Assembly: GCA_964016985.1 (NCBI GenBank)
Contig: OZ024823.1
Location: 106,008,476 to 106,072,475 of the forward strand
Source of the DNA: Anodontia alba
Lineage: Eukaryota > Mollusca > Bivalvia > Lucinida > Lucinidae
Direction: 5' to 3'
DNA length: 64,000 bases
Shown one piece after another: positions 1 to 10,212 of this stretch. The notes beneath the pieces were generated by a model. It was given only the letters and a program-made list of their open reading frames with translations, did not search any database and was not told the DNA's origin. Every line of letters begins with the position of its first letter. The stretch's first letter is position 1. Made by a program: the position numbers and the translations under genes.

Positions 1-1
1 A

Positions 2-143
2 CTATGATTACAAAACGGTACATGTATGGAACAAAAGTTCCAAATTTCATTGGTTTGTGATCAATAAGTCTTGAGTTATTGAAGTTCATTGGTAGCTACC
101 CCCCAAATCTTGAAATCAAAATCAAACTGAAAATCAATATCGG
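2..143 (+). repeat. Left TIR of the Tc1-like element
   Basis: 142 bp, the reverse complement of 1307-1448 except for two substitutions (ATCAATAAGTCTTGAG versus ATCAACAAGTCTCGAG). It contains a C6 run (CTACCCCCCAAATC). Confidence 0.92.
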
Positions 144-297
144 ACAAGCCAAAATTTCGTGCAAAACAAGCATGTTTAAATCTTCAGCACAAGATTTCCT
201 CACACCATTTGGTACACTTCAACCATACACAACGCTCTTTGATTCTTTTGCCGATTTTTCTTTTCATTTTTACGCTACTTTGAACTTTTTTTCAATC

Positions 298-1316
298 ATG
301 GTACGATTGACTGATGTTCAGAGGGGTAGGGCAATTGCGTTGCTGATGCAGGGTCAGAGGCAACAGCAAGTTGCCAATCATTTTGGGGTTAACGTCTCAA
401 CAACTGAACGTCTTGTTAGACGTTTAAAGGAGACAGGGCATTTAGCAGACCGACCGCGGTCTGGGCGTCCACGCGTGACGTCGCGACGTCAAGACAGGAC
501 AATCCGTCTGGCACATTTGCGGAATCGTCATTTCACTGCTACCGAAACTGCCATTAATACAGTAGGTAGGCATAATCGACAAATTTCTCCGAAGACTGTT
601 GGAAGTCGATTGCGTGAGATTGGTCTTCGAGCTCGTCGTCCATACGTTGGTCTGCCTCTGACCCAGGCACGTAGGTTGCGTCATATGGCGTGGTTGACGG
701 CGCATGCGCCCAGGTTATTTCCGATGAGGCAGTGGAGACGAGTTCTTTTTACGGACGAGTCTAGGTTCACTCTCTATCGCGCAGATGGTCGACGTCGTGT
801 GTACCGACGTCGCGGAGAACGCTTTGCCGACGCCTGTGTTGTCGAACGAGATCGGTTTGGGGGTGGCTCCGTTATGGTCTGGGGAGGCATTGCTCACGGG
901 ATAAAATCACAGTTGATTATTGTTGCGGGCAATATGACCGCAGTAAGGTATAGGGATGAGATCTTGCGTCCTGTTGCAGTCCCGCTTGTGCAACAACGTA
1001 ATCTTATTCTGCAGCAGGACAATGCCCGACCACATGTTGCCCGAGTTTGTCAGGATTTCCTGGCAAACAATAACATCGCACCACTAGCATGGCCATCGTA
1101 CAGTCCAGATTTGACCGCAATAGAGCACATGTGGGATGAGCTGGACAGAAGGGTTAGGAAGCGCCGAAATCCCCCGCAACTCTCGCACAACTAAGGAATG
1201 CGTTGATCGATGAATGGAATAACATCCCGATGCGAACTGTCTATCCTTTGGTTAACTCTATCCAAAGGAGAATTAGGGCAGCAACGGCAGCTAGAGGAGG
1301 GCACACCCGATATTGA
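298..1316 (+). pseudogene. Tc1-like DD(E) transposase, frameshifted near its C-terminus
   Basis: This would cut and reinsert the surrounding element at TA sites. I start it at the ATG at 298 (MVRLTDVQRG), because the longer upstream open frame runs through the left TIR. The N-terminal half has two helix-turn-helix-like regions (about residues 5-60, then 75-110) with the GRPR-type linker (SGRPRV). The catalytic core shows FTDESRF (first Asp), LQQDNARPH (second Asp) and SPDLTAIEHMWDEL (third acidic residue, Glu). The frame stops at 1194, but the plus-one frame continues from about 1175 with LRNALIDEW-like sequence to a stop at 1316, a typical Tc1 C-terminus. One base is probably missing near 1170-1176. 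Catalytic residues are intact; the last 45 or so residues are out of frame, so this copy is probably inactive unless the shift is an assembly error. Confidence 0.9.
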
Positions 1317-1448
1317 TTTTCAGTTTGATTTTGATTTCAAGATTTGGGGGGTAGCTACCAATGAACTTCAATAACTCGAGACTTGTTGATCACAAACCAA
1401 TGAAATTTGGAACTTTTGTTCCATACATGTACCGTTTTGTAATCATAG
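1307..1448 (-). repeat. Right TIR of the Tc1-like element
   Basis: Mirror of the left TIR. The transposase stop codon in the shifted frame (1314-1316) lies inside its inner edge. Confidence 0.92.
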
Positions 1449-1520
1449 TAAAATATTTAACAAACTTTTTCAAACTTGAATGAAATTTAGGAATAAAATT
1501 TACCCTGCGTTTCTTTTTCC

Positions 1521-1559
1521 TTTCAGTATATATATTTGAATAGGCGTGTTTTCGTAATG
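1521..1559 (-). repeat. Family A terminus fragment
   Basis: Only the outer end of the family A element remains (TTTGAATAGGCGTGTTTTCG then TAATG). The rest is absent, so this is a solo end about 70 bp right of the Tc1 insertion. Confidence 0.7.
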
Positions 1560-1677
1560 GAATCGACACATGTGTCGCATGCAACATATATAGATCTAAG
1601 TAAAGAAAAATGGCACATGATTAAATAAATACAAAGGTGGATGAAGAAACTTTTTTTTTTAACGCAAAATATTAGTA

Positions 1678-1835
1678 CAATCAACCCTCTTTATACCAAC
1701 ACTCGATACAAGACAAATTCGTTATAATGATAATTTGACTGGCACGAAACTTTCGCTCAGTGGGGTGACAGTTTATCAGAAATTATGCAAGGACAGTGTA
1801 TCTAATTCTTCAAGAAACATATGTTTTCGATATTT

Positions 1836-1836
<1 letters not shown>
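1678..1836 (+). repeat. Family P MITE, left half only
   Basis: Matches the left half of the complete copy at 55110-55455: CAACCCTCTTTATACC terminus, then GAAACATATGTTTT just before the hairpin core. At the point where the core should start, a long (AC)n run begins instead. Confidence 0.65.

Positions 1837-1900
<64 letters not shown>
1837..1900 (+). repeat. (AC)n microsatellite
   Basis: About 32 uninterrupted AC dinucleotides abutting the truncated family P element. Open frames across it encode only Thr-His or Val-Cys repeats. Confidence 0.97.
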
Positions 1901-1904
<4 letters not shown>

Positions 1905-2268
1905 CGAGGATGCCTTTAGGACCTCGCAGGACACACAGTTTGTATCCAAACAGAGATCTGCGTTTGTTTTACAGAGATCCGTGTGTGTTTCCGTCCGTCT
2001 GTAATAAACACCTACTTGCGAGGTAACAACCAAGTCCATCAGAGATCACTTGTGTGTACATCCGAGCACACTATCTTTCCGAGGCCCAATCTGACTACTT
2101 ACCGGGTTCCGGGGTCTACCCTAGTACCGGGTTACATTATCTCCTAATTGGACATATTGCCTGAAAATGAGGCAAAAGCGAAACGAGATCCAAATATTGG
2201 AGCTCTCTTTAACTTCGGACCTCGGACCGTATGTGTGCAAACTTATTTCGGACCTCGAAAGCTGGTTA

Positions 2269-2274
<6 letters not shown>

Positions 2275-2316
<42 letters not shown>
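2275..2316 (+). repeat. (AG)n microsatellite
   Basis: 21 perfect AG dinucleotides. Confidence 0.97.
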
Positions 2317-2319
<3 letters not shown>

Positions 2320-2933
2320 AAATGAATTGTACTGAAGTCATCAACTATCGAGTCTTATAGTATTGGCAGTCAACTCGTTGTGTTAGTTTTGGCCAATTAA
2401 AATAATGCTAAAATATCACTTCCAGTGGTGTATGTTTATGCTAAAGCACAATATTTTTTGCATCAAATTCTATTTGTATATATTGTAAGATATTACTTTG
2501 TTTTCCAAAATGAATGCAACTAAAAATTTAATGATGAATTTTCACTAAAAGAATGATGGCCAAAAACGCATGCGTAGAAATAACTGACCAAATATGACAG
2601 AACAGGATGTTGTTTTGATAACTTGCTTCGATAAAACTTCATTTTATGTATAAGTTTCGTCACAAAATTAAAAAATATGATAACAGTTATATGAATTAAA
2701 TTTTGAAAAGAAAAGGTTGGCTCAAAATGCCGATCTAAAATTACGTTTCAGAAGAAATAGCCCTTACATTTATTTTAAGAAAAGCCTTTTATTGAAGTTT
2801 ATAGCTTTTCATTTAGTAATTCTGACTGTCATAAAATTAATATCCTTTTCTTTTCACGAACAGTGCAAAATGTATCACTGATAAGACGAATAATGATCTG
2901 ATCAAAATATGCAAGCAAATGAAAATGTCACAA
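2317..2933. other. No recognised feature
   Basis: AT-rich single-copy-looking DNA. I see no open frame with coding character and no inverted repeat. Confidence 0.5.
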
Positions 2934-3159
2934 CATTACGAAAAATCGCCTATTCAAATATACTGAAAATTTTATAACCAAAAAAAATTTCAGATAAAAA
3001 ATTCTGATGTTTTTCAAATTTCTGTTCAAAACATAGATTGTGGGTCTATGTTTTTGAGCAGAAATAAGGAAAATAATGTATATCCCTGTAAACCCCAGTT
3101 TTACTATATAAAAGTGGGGTTTAAGGGGGTCATAATTATATAGGCGTGTTTTCGTGATG
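2934..3159 (+). mobile_element. Family A MITE, hairpin core deleted
   Basis: Ends CATTACGAAAAATCGCC and GTTTTCGTGATG. The segment CCCCAGTTTTACTATATAAAAGTGGGG is intact in the right half. The central palindrome is missing: GATTGTGGG joins directly to TCTATGTTTTTGAGCAG. The copy is 226 bp rather than about 278 bp. Confidence 0.88.
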
Positions 3160-3243
3160 TATATCACTAGCCTTTTCCTGCATTGTTATCGATTATGTTG
3201 TCCATTAACTCATATAAGGCTGGCGTCCTTTTTGTGGGACATA

Positions 3244-3311
3244 GGCAAACAGTGCAGACCTAGATCAGACGTCGCATGATGCGGCGTCTGATCAAGGTCT
3301 TCACTGTTTGC
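3244..3311. repeat. GCAAACAGTG hairpin (TTAA-family core)
   Basis: Near-perfect inverted repeat: GCAAACAGTGCAGACCTAGATCAGACG pairs with CGTCTGATCAAGGTCTTCACTGTTTGC. This core recurs in families C, D, F and Q. Confidence 0.85.
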
Positions 3312-3349
3312 TTACAGGAATTTCAATTACAAATATAACAAAACTGAAA

Positions 3350-3379
3350 AAATAAATAAATAAATAAATAAATAAATAA
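3350..3379 (+). repeat. (AAAT)n microsatellite
   Basis: About seven AAAT repeats. Confidence 0.9.
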
Positions 3380-3690
3380 CATATACATGACACCCCTTAA
3401 ATAACGAATGGACTCATCCAGTGTATAAAGATGGGAAAGTCCATTAGGCTGATATGGGTTAAGAAGATCATGCATATCTGCGAAAACATAATCATTGCAG
3501 CTAGCCAAAACTTCTCAGAAGAATCTGTGGGTGATACGTTTCTCACTGGGACAAATATGCAAGTGTATTAATTTCCCATCTGTATTTGTCCAAAACGCCA
3601 CTTTAAGAAAATATGTAACATATGTATCTTACAATTACATGTCTGAGCTGGTTTTGAAAGAACATGACATAAGCATAAGCGATAAAATAA

Positions 3691-3927
3691 GCCACAGCGT
3701 CAGGGAACGTACCTTCGAATATGTGCGCCCAGCGAAGATTCAGATCAGCCTGCGCATTCGCACAGTCTGATAAGAATTTTCACTGAGCGTATGTTGTATA
3801 TATAGCCAAAAATACCAAGTTTCTCCATGCGCAAAATGAATACGTTGATTAGACAGCGTGGAAGCACAGGCTGATTTGAGTCTTCGGTAGGGCACATGTC
3901 AGAAGGTAGGATTTCTCTCGTTGTGGC
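3691..3927. mobile_element. Family I palindromic MITE
   Basis: Outer arms GCCACAGCGTCAGGGAACGT and the mirror ending TTGTGGC. Inside are two hairpin-type modules (CAGCGAAGATTCAGATCAGCC at the left and CAGGCTGATTTGAGTCTTCG at the right). It is 237 bp long. Related copies are at 18237-18450 and 35848-36360. Confidence 0.75.
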
Positions 3928-4045
3928 TCAAATGTCTGGCTCTGATATAAGAGAAGTGATACAAATAGCTAATTCGATTGCAAAATACATTTGAATTGTT
4001 GTTTACAAATTGGCCGGCGGCTGAGAAAAGGGACCATAGAACATA

Positions 4046-4112
4046 TGCGAACAGCGTAGATCCAGACCAGACTGCGCATCCGCGCAGTCTGGTCAGGATC
4101 TTCGCTGTTCGC
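4046..4112. repeat. Family I-type hairpin
   Basis: GCGAACAGCGTAGATCCAG pairs with TCAGGATCTTCGCTGTTCGC around the centre TGCGCATCCGCGCA. A degraded second hairpin follows at about 4150-4215. Confidence 0.75.
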
Positions 4113-4634
4113 CTACGCAATATAGGTACCTTGTTGAAGATATAGGACTAACAGTGAAGATCTTGATCCGACACATGGCTGCGCACTGGTCAGGGGCTTC
4201 GCCATTCGTATATGCCCTAAGGGTCTTTTTGTCAGCCGGTCCAAACACACTATGCGCAAAATATTTAGCACACTTTATTTTTTGGGGGAAAATATTTTCC
4301 ACCAAAATGCATAATAGTAAACAGATGTCCAGGAATAGCCACACTCACAAAAGATAACCTACCAAAGACACCAAGAAGAAAAAAAAAACAAACAACGTCA
4401 CACATCACACACGTTATAACCAACAAAAAGCATAGCCACCGACTTCATCTTTCTCAGCGAGATGATCACAGGACCCACCAAATATAACAGTAATATCACA
4501 TGCAGGAAAAAAAAACAAGAAAGAGCCTCGCAGCGAAGAGCCATATGCCACACACCCGCCACCCAAACCCCACAAATGAACAAGCAGGTTGGACTCACCG
4601 CCTTAGAACGATACGTATTATAACTACCGACTTG

Positions 4635-4850
4635 TTAACTTTATTGTAGTCTGGAGACCCCTATAAGGGTAATGGGCAAACAGTACAGACCCAGATCAGA
4701 CGCCGTATAACGCGGCGTCTGATCAGGGTCTCCAATGTTTGCAAATAGTTCAACCATTTTTATGTAGGAGTATCTAATTCACATAGCCAGACATATTAGA
4801 ATCTTTCAATATATAGTGTGGAGGAGTTCATTCAGTCTACAGTGGGTTAA
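4635..4850 (+). mobile_element. Family C TTAA-flanked MITE
   Basis: TTAA at 4635-4638 and 4847-4850. Near the left end it carries the GGGCAAACAGT hairpin with the CGGCGTCTGATC centre. A conserved tail follows (CAATATATAGTGTGGAGGAG, then CAGTGGGTTAA). Same structure as 9990-10212 and 55510-55751. TTAA boundaries suggest piggyBac-type mobilisation. Confidence 0.75.
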
Positions 4851-4902
4851 ACGATGTTACTGGCACCAAATATTCACCCTAAGTTCTATGTTTTTCACAT
4901 TA

Positions 4903-5223
4903 CAGTCGACTCTAATCTCGAAATAAAAGGGACTGTCTGAAACACTTCGAGATATCCGTATCTCGACATGTCAGATTTGCGGAATTGAGGAAAAAAAATA
5001 AATCGAACACCCACTTTAACAAATGAATATGTAATTTGACTCCTGAAATTAGAGATATATTAAAAATATTGTGGAAAAAAAAAGGAGAAATTGCTCCTTT
5101 CTCCTCCTTTCCACAATATTTTGTTACTTGTTGTTAGATGTCCATGTTCAAATATGGTCCATATTTTAACTTCGAGATAAGCGGTAATTCGAGGTAAGCG
5201 AGCGAGATAACGAGAGTCGGCTG
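4903..5223 (+). mobile_element. Family J palindromic MITE (pogo/Tigger-like ends)
   Basis: Starts CAGTCGACTCTAATCTCGAA after TA (4901-4902); the right half ends GCGAGATAACGAGAGTCGGCTG. The centre folds as AATATTGTGGAAAAAAAAAG...CTCCTTTCCACAATATT. It matches 48147-48469. Confidence 0.8.
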
Positions 5224-5573
5224 TCTGTAGATAACAGAGCACAAACAGAAATAACCAGAAAGCAAGTGGGCATAACTGAAGGTAATACTTTAAAAGGATA
5301 TATGAAGGCTTGAGGCATTTTTTTCACAAGTGAAATAAGCGCGGCACTAGATACAGATTAAAGTTGAGAAAGGACCAGTCCTTAAAATTCACAAACTGCA
5401 TTAAATGTGTTTTCGTGCATTTGTTTGAGGCTTTCTCAATTTTGTCATTATGCATTCTATTCTCATTTAAACCATTGCCAATGTGCAGAATGTAATAAAG
5501 CACATTAATCTAATCTGACTGGATAGACTTGGTAATTTTTCGGCCATTTCTGCTAAAGATCATAATTTTTGTG
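5224..5573. other. No recognised feature
   Basis: AT-rich spacer between two MITEs, with nothing I can support. Confidence 0.4.
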
Positions 5574-5931
5574 CAATGGCTCGAACATCTTTGGGACCAT
5601 GGAAAGTTATTCAAGACATGGGTAGTTCGAGCCACTGAGGGGTAATCATGGCGCCAGGTCAGGAAGCAAACGGTGATAATTTAGGAAAGTCTTTTTGATC
5701 TTCTATACAGTAATTGTGCGTTGAGTGTACTCATTACAATCGCCTCGATGAGACAAGTCTGATGATGCACACAATATACAATTTCATGATAAGATAGGAA
5801 AATTTCCCTAAATATTTGTTTTCTTGAGCTATTGGAAGAATTTTGCAGCGATTCAAAACGAATTCGAATCATCCAAGATAAATGAGCCACCCGTGTTCGA
5901 GTAATCGAGGGTTTGCTGTACTTTTCCTACT
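5574..5931 (+). mobile_element. Family B palindromic MITE, degenerate copy
   Basis: Left arm CAATGGCTCGAACATCTTTG and right arm GTGTTCGAGTAATCGAGGG. The core (GTACTCATTACAATCGCCTC) has lost pairing on its right side. Better copies are at 21064-21425 and 22470-22826. Confidence 0.8.
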
Positions 5932-6118
5932 GCAGGCCTATCCCCTTCCAAAAGGGGGTCCACTCCAACAGACGCAAAGTCTTTTCTTTTACACCCATTT
6001 TGACAAAGTTGCCTTCCTTGAAAGTGTAGGAATTCCTCTTAAGAGTTGCTTTATAGAAATGTAACTGACTGAAGAGAACAAGTGTATATTCACTCGACAG
6101 ATAAACTTTATGAGCAAA

Positions 6119-6226
6119 CCCAATAAGCATTCTACGTAAATCTAAAGCGGGCCGTTATCGGCCCGTCAGGGTAGCTGACGGGCCGATAACGGCCCGCTAT
6201 AGATTTATAAAGAATGCTATCTGGGA
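6119..6226. mobile_element. Family H 108-bp palindrome
   Basis: A near-perfect fold-back: CCCAATAAGCATTCTACG pairs with the mirror end (AGAATGCTATCTGGG). The inner arms are GCGGGCCGTTATCGGCCCG. It is GC-rich at the centre, unlike its surroundings. Other copies are at 17496, 35005 and 53115. Confidence 0.88.
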
Positions 6227-6458
6227 AGATCTTTAGAGACGATGTTTAAAAGTTATAAGCGTTTATATTTTCACATATGTGCATAGTAAAATGGATGCTC
6301 AATGTTTAGGACATTGTAAATATATTGTATATAATAGCAATGACACTTGAGAGCAATGAATACGCTTAAAAAACTAAATACTGCTGAAGGATTAAGTTTT
6401 TTGGTGGGCCAGACTAGCTAATTTCGTCCAATTAGGCGTTCTCAGTGACCTTCATATA

Positions 6459-7080
6459 CGAGGGTCCTGCAAAAAGTTCTGTCACTAATAGGCTTCCTTG
6501 GTTTTATCCCAGGTATATTTTAAAATGCTTTACTGCACTTGAATGGTGTGTTGAATAGCTAACGATACCCGTTTATTTCATTCAAATTGCTTTCCAGCTG
6601 ACCGAGTTATTTCAAATTGAAATAGATGCAGTCATATACACTGACCAATTTACTTGTTACAATAAGAAACGACCAAGCAAAGGATGGTCAGGAGGCCACC
6701 TTTTACATGATAACGCCTCCTCTCATAAGTGTGAGGTTGTTAAGTCTTTTTGGCTTCTGAAAAGGTGAAAGTTTTAAACCATGTACCTTATTCACCTGAC
6801 CTGAGTTCCTGTGACTTCTTTTTATTTCCAAGGCTTAAGAAAATGCTTTCTGGAAATAAGTATACGTCTAGAAGTTCTCTTGGCAGCGCTATTTATAAGT
6901 GTCTCTAACAGATACCAAAAGAAGACTATTTATCTGCTTTTCGCGACTGGGTAAAATGGTTACAAAAATATGTTTCAGTAAAGGGGGGATACTTTGAAGG
7001 TATGTAATAAAAATATGTTTGACAAAACGTAGCACAGAAGTAATCCGAACCCAGTGACAAAACTTTTTGCAGGACCCTCG
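6459..7080 (+). mobile_element. Internally deleted mariner-type transposon
   Basis: TIRs of about 29 bp: CGAGGGTCCTGCAAAAAGTT at the left, and the mirror AACTTTTTGCAGGACCCTCG at the right. Both are flanked by TA (6457-6458 and 7081-7082). At 622 bp it is about half the usual mariner length (about 1.3 kb), and the 5' part of the transposase is missing or unrecognisable. Confidence 0.9.
6679..7007 (+). pseudogene. Mariner transposase C-terminal remnant
   Basis: Two frames carry mariner signatures. Near 6690-6745: HLLHDNASSH, the second catalytic Asp region. Near 6790-6850: YSPDLSSCDFFLFPRLKK, the third Asp (DD34D-type PYSPDL...DFFLFP). A further conserved tail follows (FRDWVKWLQK, then GGYFEG) before a stop at 7005-7007. 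A frameshift at about 6770 and an in-frame stop at about 6907 make it dead. Confidence 0.88.
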
Positions 7081-7103
7081 TAAGAATCAATCATGAGTGT
7101 ACA

Positions 7104-7213
7104 TGCAGGATAGGGAAATCTCATCCGAGGGGTAGGAATTTCAACCAAAGACGAGGCTTGCCGAGTCCCTGGTTGAAATTCCTACCCCGAGGGTTGGATT
7201 TACCTATCCTGCA
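7104..7213. repeat. Inverted repeat, about 110 bp
   Basis: TGCAGGATAGGGAAATC and GGTAGGAATTTCAACC are mirrored by GGTTGAAATTCCTACCCC and TTTACCTATCCTGCA, with a short loop around 7150. Likely an isolated MITE. I found no second copy in the window. Confidence 0.75.
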
Positions 7214-7622
7214 TTGACTGGATCATAATGGATTCTTTTTCTCCTACCTTGAAGTGGATTGTTAGTAGTATAGTTCCTAGGACCGGTCATGTGAGATAGA
7301 AATTTCTCACATGGGCAAAAGCCGTATCTCATAGAGTCAAAGATGAAAAATAAATCTTTAAAGGAGTATCATCTGAGAGCTATGAACGTACGTACAAAAC
7401 TGAAAACTACTGAAGGGTGAAGTTTTCTGGGCAAGTATAATAAGGAGTTAAGGGTCGGAATACTTGGTCAATATGGTATCTAATTTACAGAATTGAGAGT
7501 CAGAGTAATTTATTGACCGGAGCAGTGCAGTATGGATCGTAACATGAGAAAATGTACTTTATAACGTGTGGCAAGTAAAGGGGCGGCCTTCATATTTGCA
7601 CAGTCTGATCAAGTAATCGCAG

Positions 7623-7835
7623 TTAACCCTTGCCATGCTGAATAAATTAAGATGCTATGCCCACTTCTAATTGTCAGCCAATCAGATTACTTGATGCAGG
7701 TTGTTCACATAAATTCACATGCTAAATGGGAAACAGTGCAGATCCAGATAAGTTGGCTGCTTCAGAAGCCAACTGATCTAGATCTACACTGTTTGCAAAG
7801 GCGGGTTATATACGGGCTCAGCAGGACCAGGGTTG
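7623..7835 (+). mobile_element. Family D TTAA-flanked MITE
   Basis: Left end TTAACCCTTGCCATGCTGAA; right end CTCAGCAGGACCAGGGTTGA (TTAA decayed to TTGA). It holds the AACAGTGCAGATCCAGAT hairpin with the TTGGCT...AGCCAA centre. Intact relative at 50423-50636. Confidence 0.85.
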
Positions 7836-8105
7836 ATAGTCAAAGATTCAAAGATTTTTCAAGTTGGCAGCGAAGGCTAACCAGAATGTGTGGATTGGAC
7901 AGCTTGATCTCTAGACTTTACAGGGCACATATGTCATAAGGTACATTTTCTCACGTAACGACATTTACGTTTTTCCCCCAACTGCTTGTCATAAAGTTTC
8001 GAATGGGCTGCATCTGCAGATTCCGGCAGAATTTGTGACCTTGATTTTGGCCGTTAAGCTTCGAATAATAAGTAATAACGTCCGTATTTGTTGCCTAGTT
8101 CGATT

Positions 8106-8317
8106 CTAACCCTTAAAACGCCAGCGAAATTTGCATCAGACAGCATTTTGAATTTTTTGTTTCTAATTTTTAGAGAAAATAATTCTAGACAAAACGTGAT
8201 TCGTCTGCCAGCAGACCATTGGCATGAACTATCAAGGCTTATTTTCTTTGAAACAATAATATAAAAAAAATATTTCAAAATGTTCTGTGCTGTTGTGGTT
8301 GGCGCTTAAAGGGTTAC
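8106..8317 (+). mobile_element. Family F TTAA-type MITE
   Basis: Ends CTAACCCTTAAAACGCCAGC and GGCGCTTAAAGGGTTA are inverted repeats. The interior palindrome is diverged. Compare 10310-10533. Confidence 0.75.
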
Positions 8318-8447
8318 TTTTTATACTGGTTTGTCCTTATCTGGATAGAATTTAGGTTAATCTGTCTTATATGTGATAAGGTTATTGCCTTTGTTGGACT
8401 TACACAAGCTTATGTTTGCAATAACATCAGGCTGCAATTCAGTTAAC

Positions 8448-8688
8448 CATCACGAAAACATACCTATATAATTTTGACCCGCTTTAACCCAATTTTTTTA
8501 TATAGTAAAACTGGGGTTTACAGGGGTATACATTATTTTTCTCGGCGAGGCGGTTCAAACGAGTACCCACAATCTATAAATCTATATTTTGAGCAGAAAT
8601 ATGAAAAACATCAGAATTTTTATCTGAAAACTTTCAGATTTTGATGGTGAAATTTTCAACATATTTGAATATGCGGGTTTTCGTAATA
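8448..8688 (-). mobile_element. Family A MITE, minus orientation
   Basis: Ends CATCACGAAAACATACC and GTTTTCGTAATA. The left arm of the core hairpin is lost: the sequence jumps from ATTTTTCT to CGGCGAGGCGGTTC. 241 bp. Confidence 0.88.
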
Positions 8689-8868
8689 GTTTCCCGGTTA
8701 AAGCTGTATCGTCCATGTCAAACTTATTTACCAAACATACAGTAAACTATATGCAAACAGCGAAGGTCTGGACGAGCTATTTGGTCTGGACATTCGCTCT
8801 TAGCTTTTTGAAACAATCAAATTCTGTTAATGTGAATAGCAAAAACCGTAATAGAACTGGATACACAG

Positions 8869-9146
8869 CATTACGTAAACATGCCTATTCAAATATATTG
8901 AGAATTTTACCACCAAAACAATGAAAACTTTCAGATGAAACATTCTGGTAGTTTTCATATTTCTACTCAAAAAATAGATTGTGGGTACTTGTTAGAACCG
9001 CCTCAGCGAGGCGCTTCTAACGAGTACCCACAATCTAGGTTTTGGAGCAGAAATAAGCAAACTAATGTATACCCCTGTAAACCCCAGTTATACTGTATAA
9101 AAATGGGGTTTAAGGGGTCAAAACTATGTAGGCATGTTTTCGTGAT
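8869..9146 (+). mobile_element. Family A MITE
   Basis: Full-length copy (278 bp) with the core TTAGAACCGCCTCAGCGAGG. One hairpin arm has CGCTTCTAACG instead of CGGTTCTAACG. Confidence 0.9.
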
Positions 9147-9149
9147 CGG

Positions 9150-9245
9150 TAAGTTAGTTAAGTAAATAAGTAAGTTAGTAAGTAAACATTAAGTATGTAT
9201 GTATGTATGTATGTATGTATGTCAAAGTCAATAAGTAAGTAAGTA
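9150..9245 (+). repeat. (TAAG)n / (TATG)n compound tetranucleotide
   Basis: Irregular TAAG/TTAG repeats, seven TATG units, then further TAAG repeats. Confidence 0.9.
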
Positions 9246-9379
9246 AAGTATATTTAAGTGGGCAAGCTATACACAACACTACAACATAAGCGCTTGAGAG
9301 CTTTTGAACCGACTGCGAGCTTTTCAGCCGCAATTGTTTTACAAGTGATGCAACTATTATCCGGCGCTCTTGTTTGCAT

Positions 9380-9511
9380 TTCTGCACACCAAATCCAATG
9401 GAAACAATTTGTATGAAATGTCAAATCCTGTTTCCTGGAAAAAAAAGAAGAAAAAAATCATCAATTTATCATCTGTTGAATAGGCTAACAGAGTGGTAAA
9501 GGTTATACGAT
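9380..9511 (+). mobile_element. Family E MITE, right half
   Basis: ACAATTTGTATGAAATGTCA, then AATCCTGTTTCCTGG and CAGAGTGGTAAAGGTTA, match the right half of complete copies such as 62474-62686. The left half is missing or eroded. Confidence 0.7.
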
Positions 9512-9583
9512 AAAAACAGGAAACTTCTAAATTGATGATTATTGATTGTGTTGGGGTTTAACGGCACGTCAACCCTTGTGGGT

Positions 9584-9947
9584 CATTTTGTGTCGTCTAC
9601 CGAGAAAGGGAGAAAAGATATAGAAGAGACAGTAGAAGAGATGAAAGATAGGGACAGGCAAGAAAGAGGAACAGGAATGAAAGTGGAGAAATAGAAGAAA
9701 TAAAATCATTCTCCCTCTTCCCTTACCTGCTACAAGGATAGCAGGCCTTGCCCAACTGTAAGCCACATTTTGTGTTGTCTACCCAGAAAGGGAGAAAAGA
9801 GATAGAAGAGACAGTAGAAGAGATGAAAGAGAGAGACAGGCAAGAAAGAGGAACAGGAATAAAAGTGAAGAAATAGAAGAAATAAAACCATTCTCCCTCT
9901 GCCCTTACCTGCTATAAGGATAGCAGGCCTTGCCCAACTGTAAGCCA
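9584..9947 (+). repeat. Tandem duplication, 182-bp unit x 2
   Basis: Two head-to-tail units (9584-9765 and 9766-9947), each from CATTTTGTGT to CCAACTGTAAGCCA. They differ at scattered positions and are purine-rich inside. The 40 bases upstream (GGGGTTTAACGGCACGTCAA) look like a mollusc SINE/LINE tail; that is an inference. Confidence 0.9.
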
Positions 9948-9989
9948 ATATCAGTTGGACGCCCCGGTGACGTAAGATACACGACACAT

Positions 9990-10212
9990 TCGCACCCTTT
10001 GTAGACTGGATCCCTAAATGGGTAATTGACAAACAGTGCAGAAACAGATCATATGCCACAGAACGGGGTGTCTGATCAGGGTCTCCACTGTTTGCAAATG
10101 GTTCATTTTTCTCTCTGAATATCTAAATCACATAGCCTGACATACCTAAAATCGATATTAGAATCTTCCAATATATAGTGTGGGGGAGTTTATTCATTCT
10201 ACAATGGGTTAA
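9990..10212 (+). mobile_element. Family C TTAA MITE
   Basis: The right end TACAATGGGTTAA (TTAA at 10209-10212) and the tail CAATATATAGTGTGGGGGAG match 4635-4850. The hairpin is CAAACAGTGCAGA...CACTGTTTG. The left boundary is uncertain. Confidence 0.65.

Larger units (their letters stand above)
2..1448 (+). mobile_element. Complete Tc1/mariner-superfamily DNA transposon with long TIRs
   Basis: A 1447-bp unit has 142-bp inverted terminal repeats (2-143 and 1307-1448) that differ at only two positions. A TA follows the right end (1449-1450), and the base before the left end is A, fitting the TA target duplication of Tc1/mariner elements. It carries one transposase frame. The near identity of the TIRs suggests a young insertion. 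The window begins exactly at the element's left edge, so the left TA is only half visible. Confidence 0.93.

Noticed and set aside
1735..2039. Open frames across the (AC)n microsatellite on both strands
   Set aside because: Their length comes from Thr-His or Val-Cys repeats; no coding evidence.
4093..4357. Opposed frames near 4.1-4.35 kb
   Set aside because: They mirror each other across a hairpin repeat; mutual antisense openness is a result of the palindrome.
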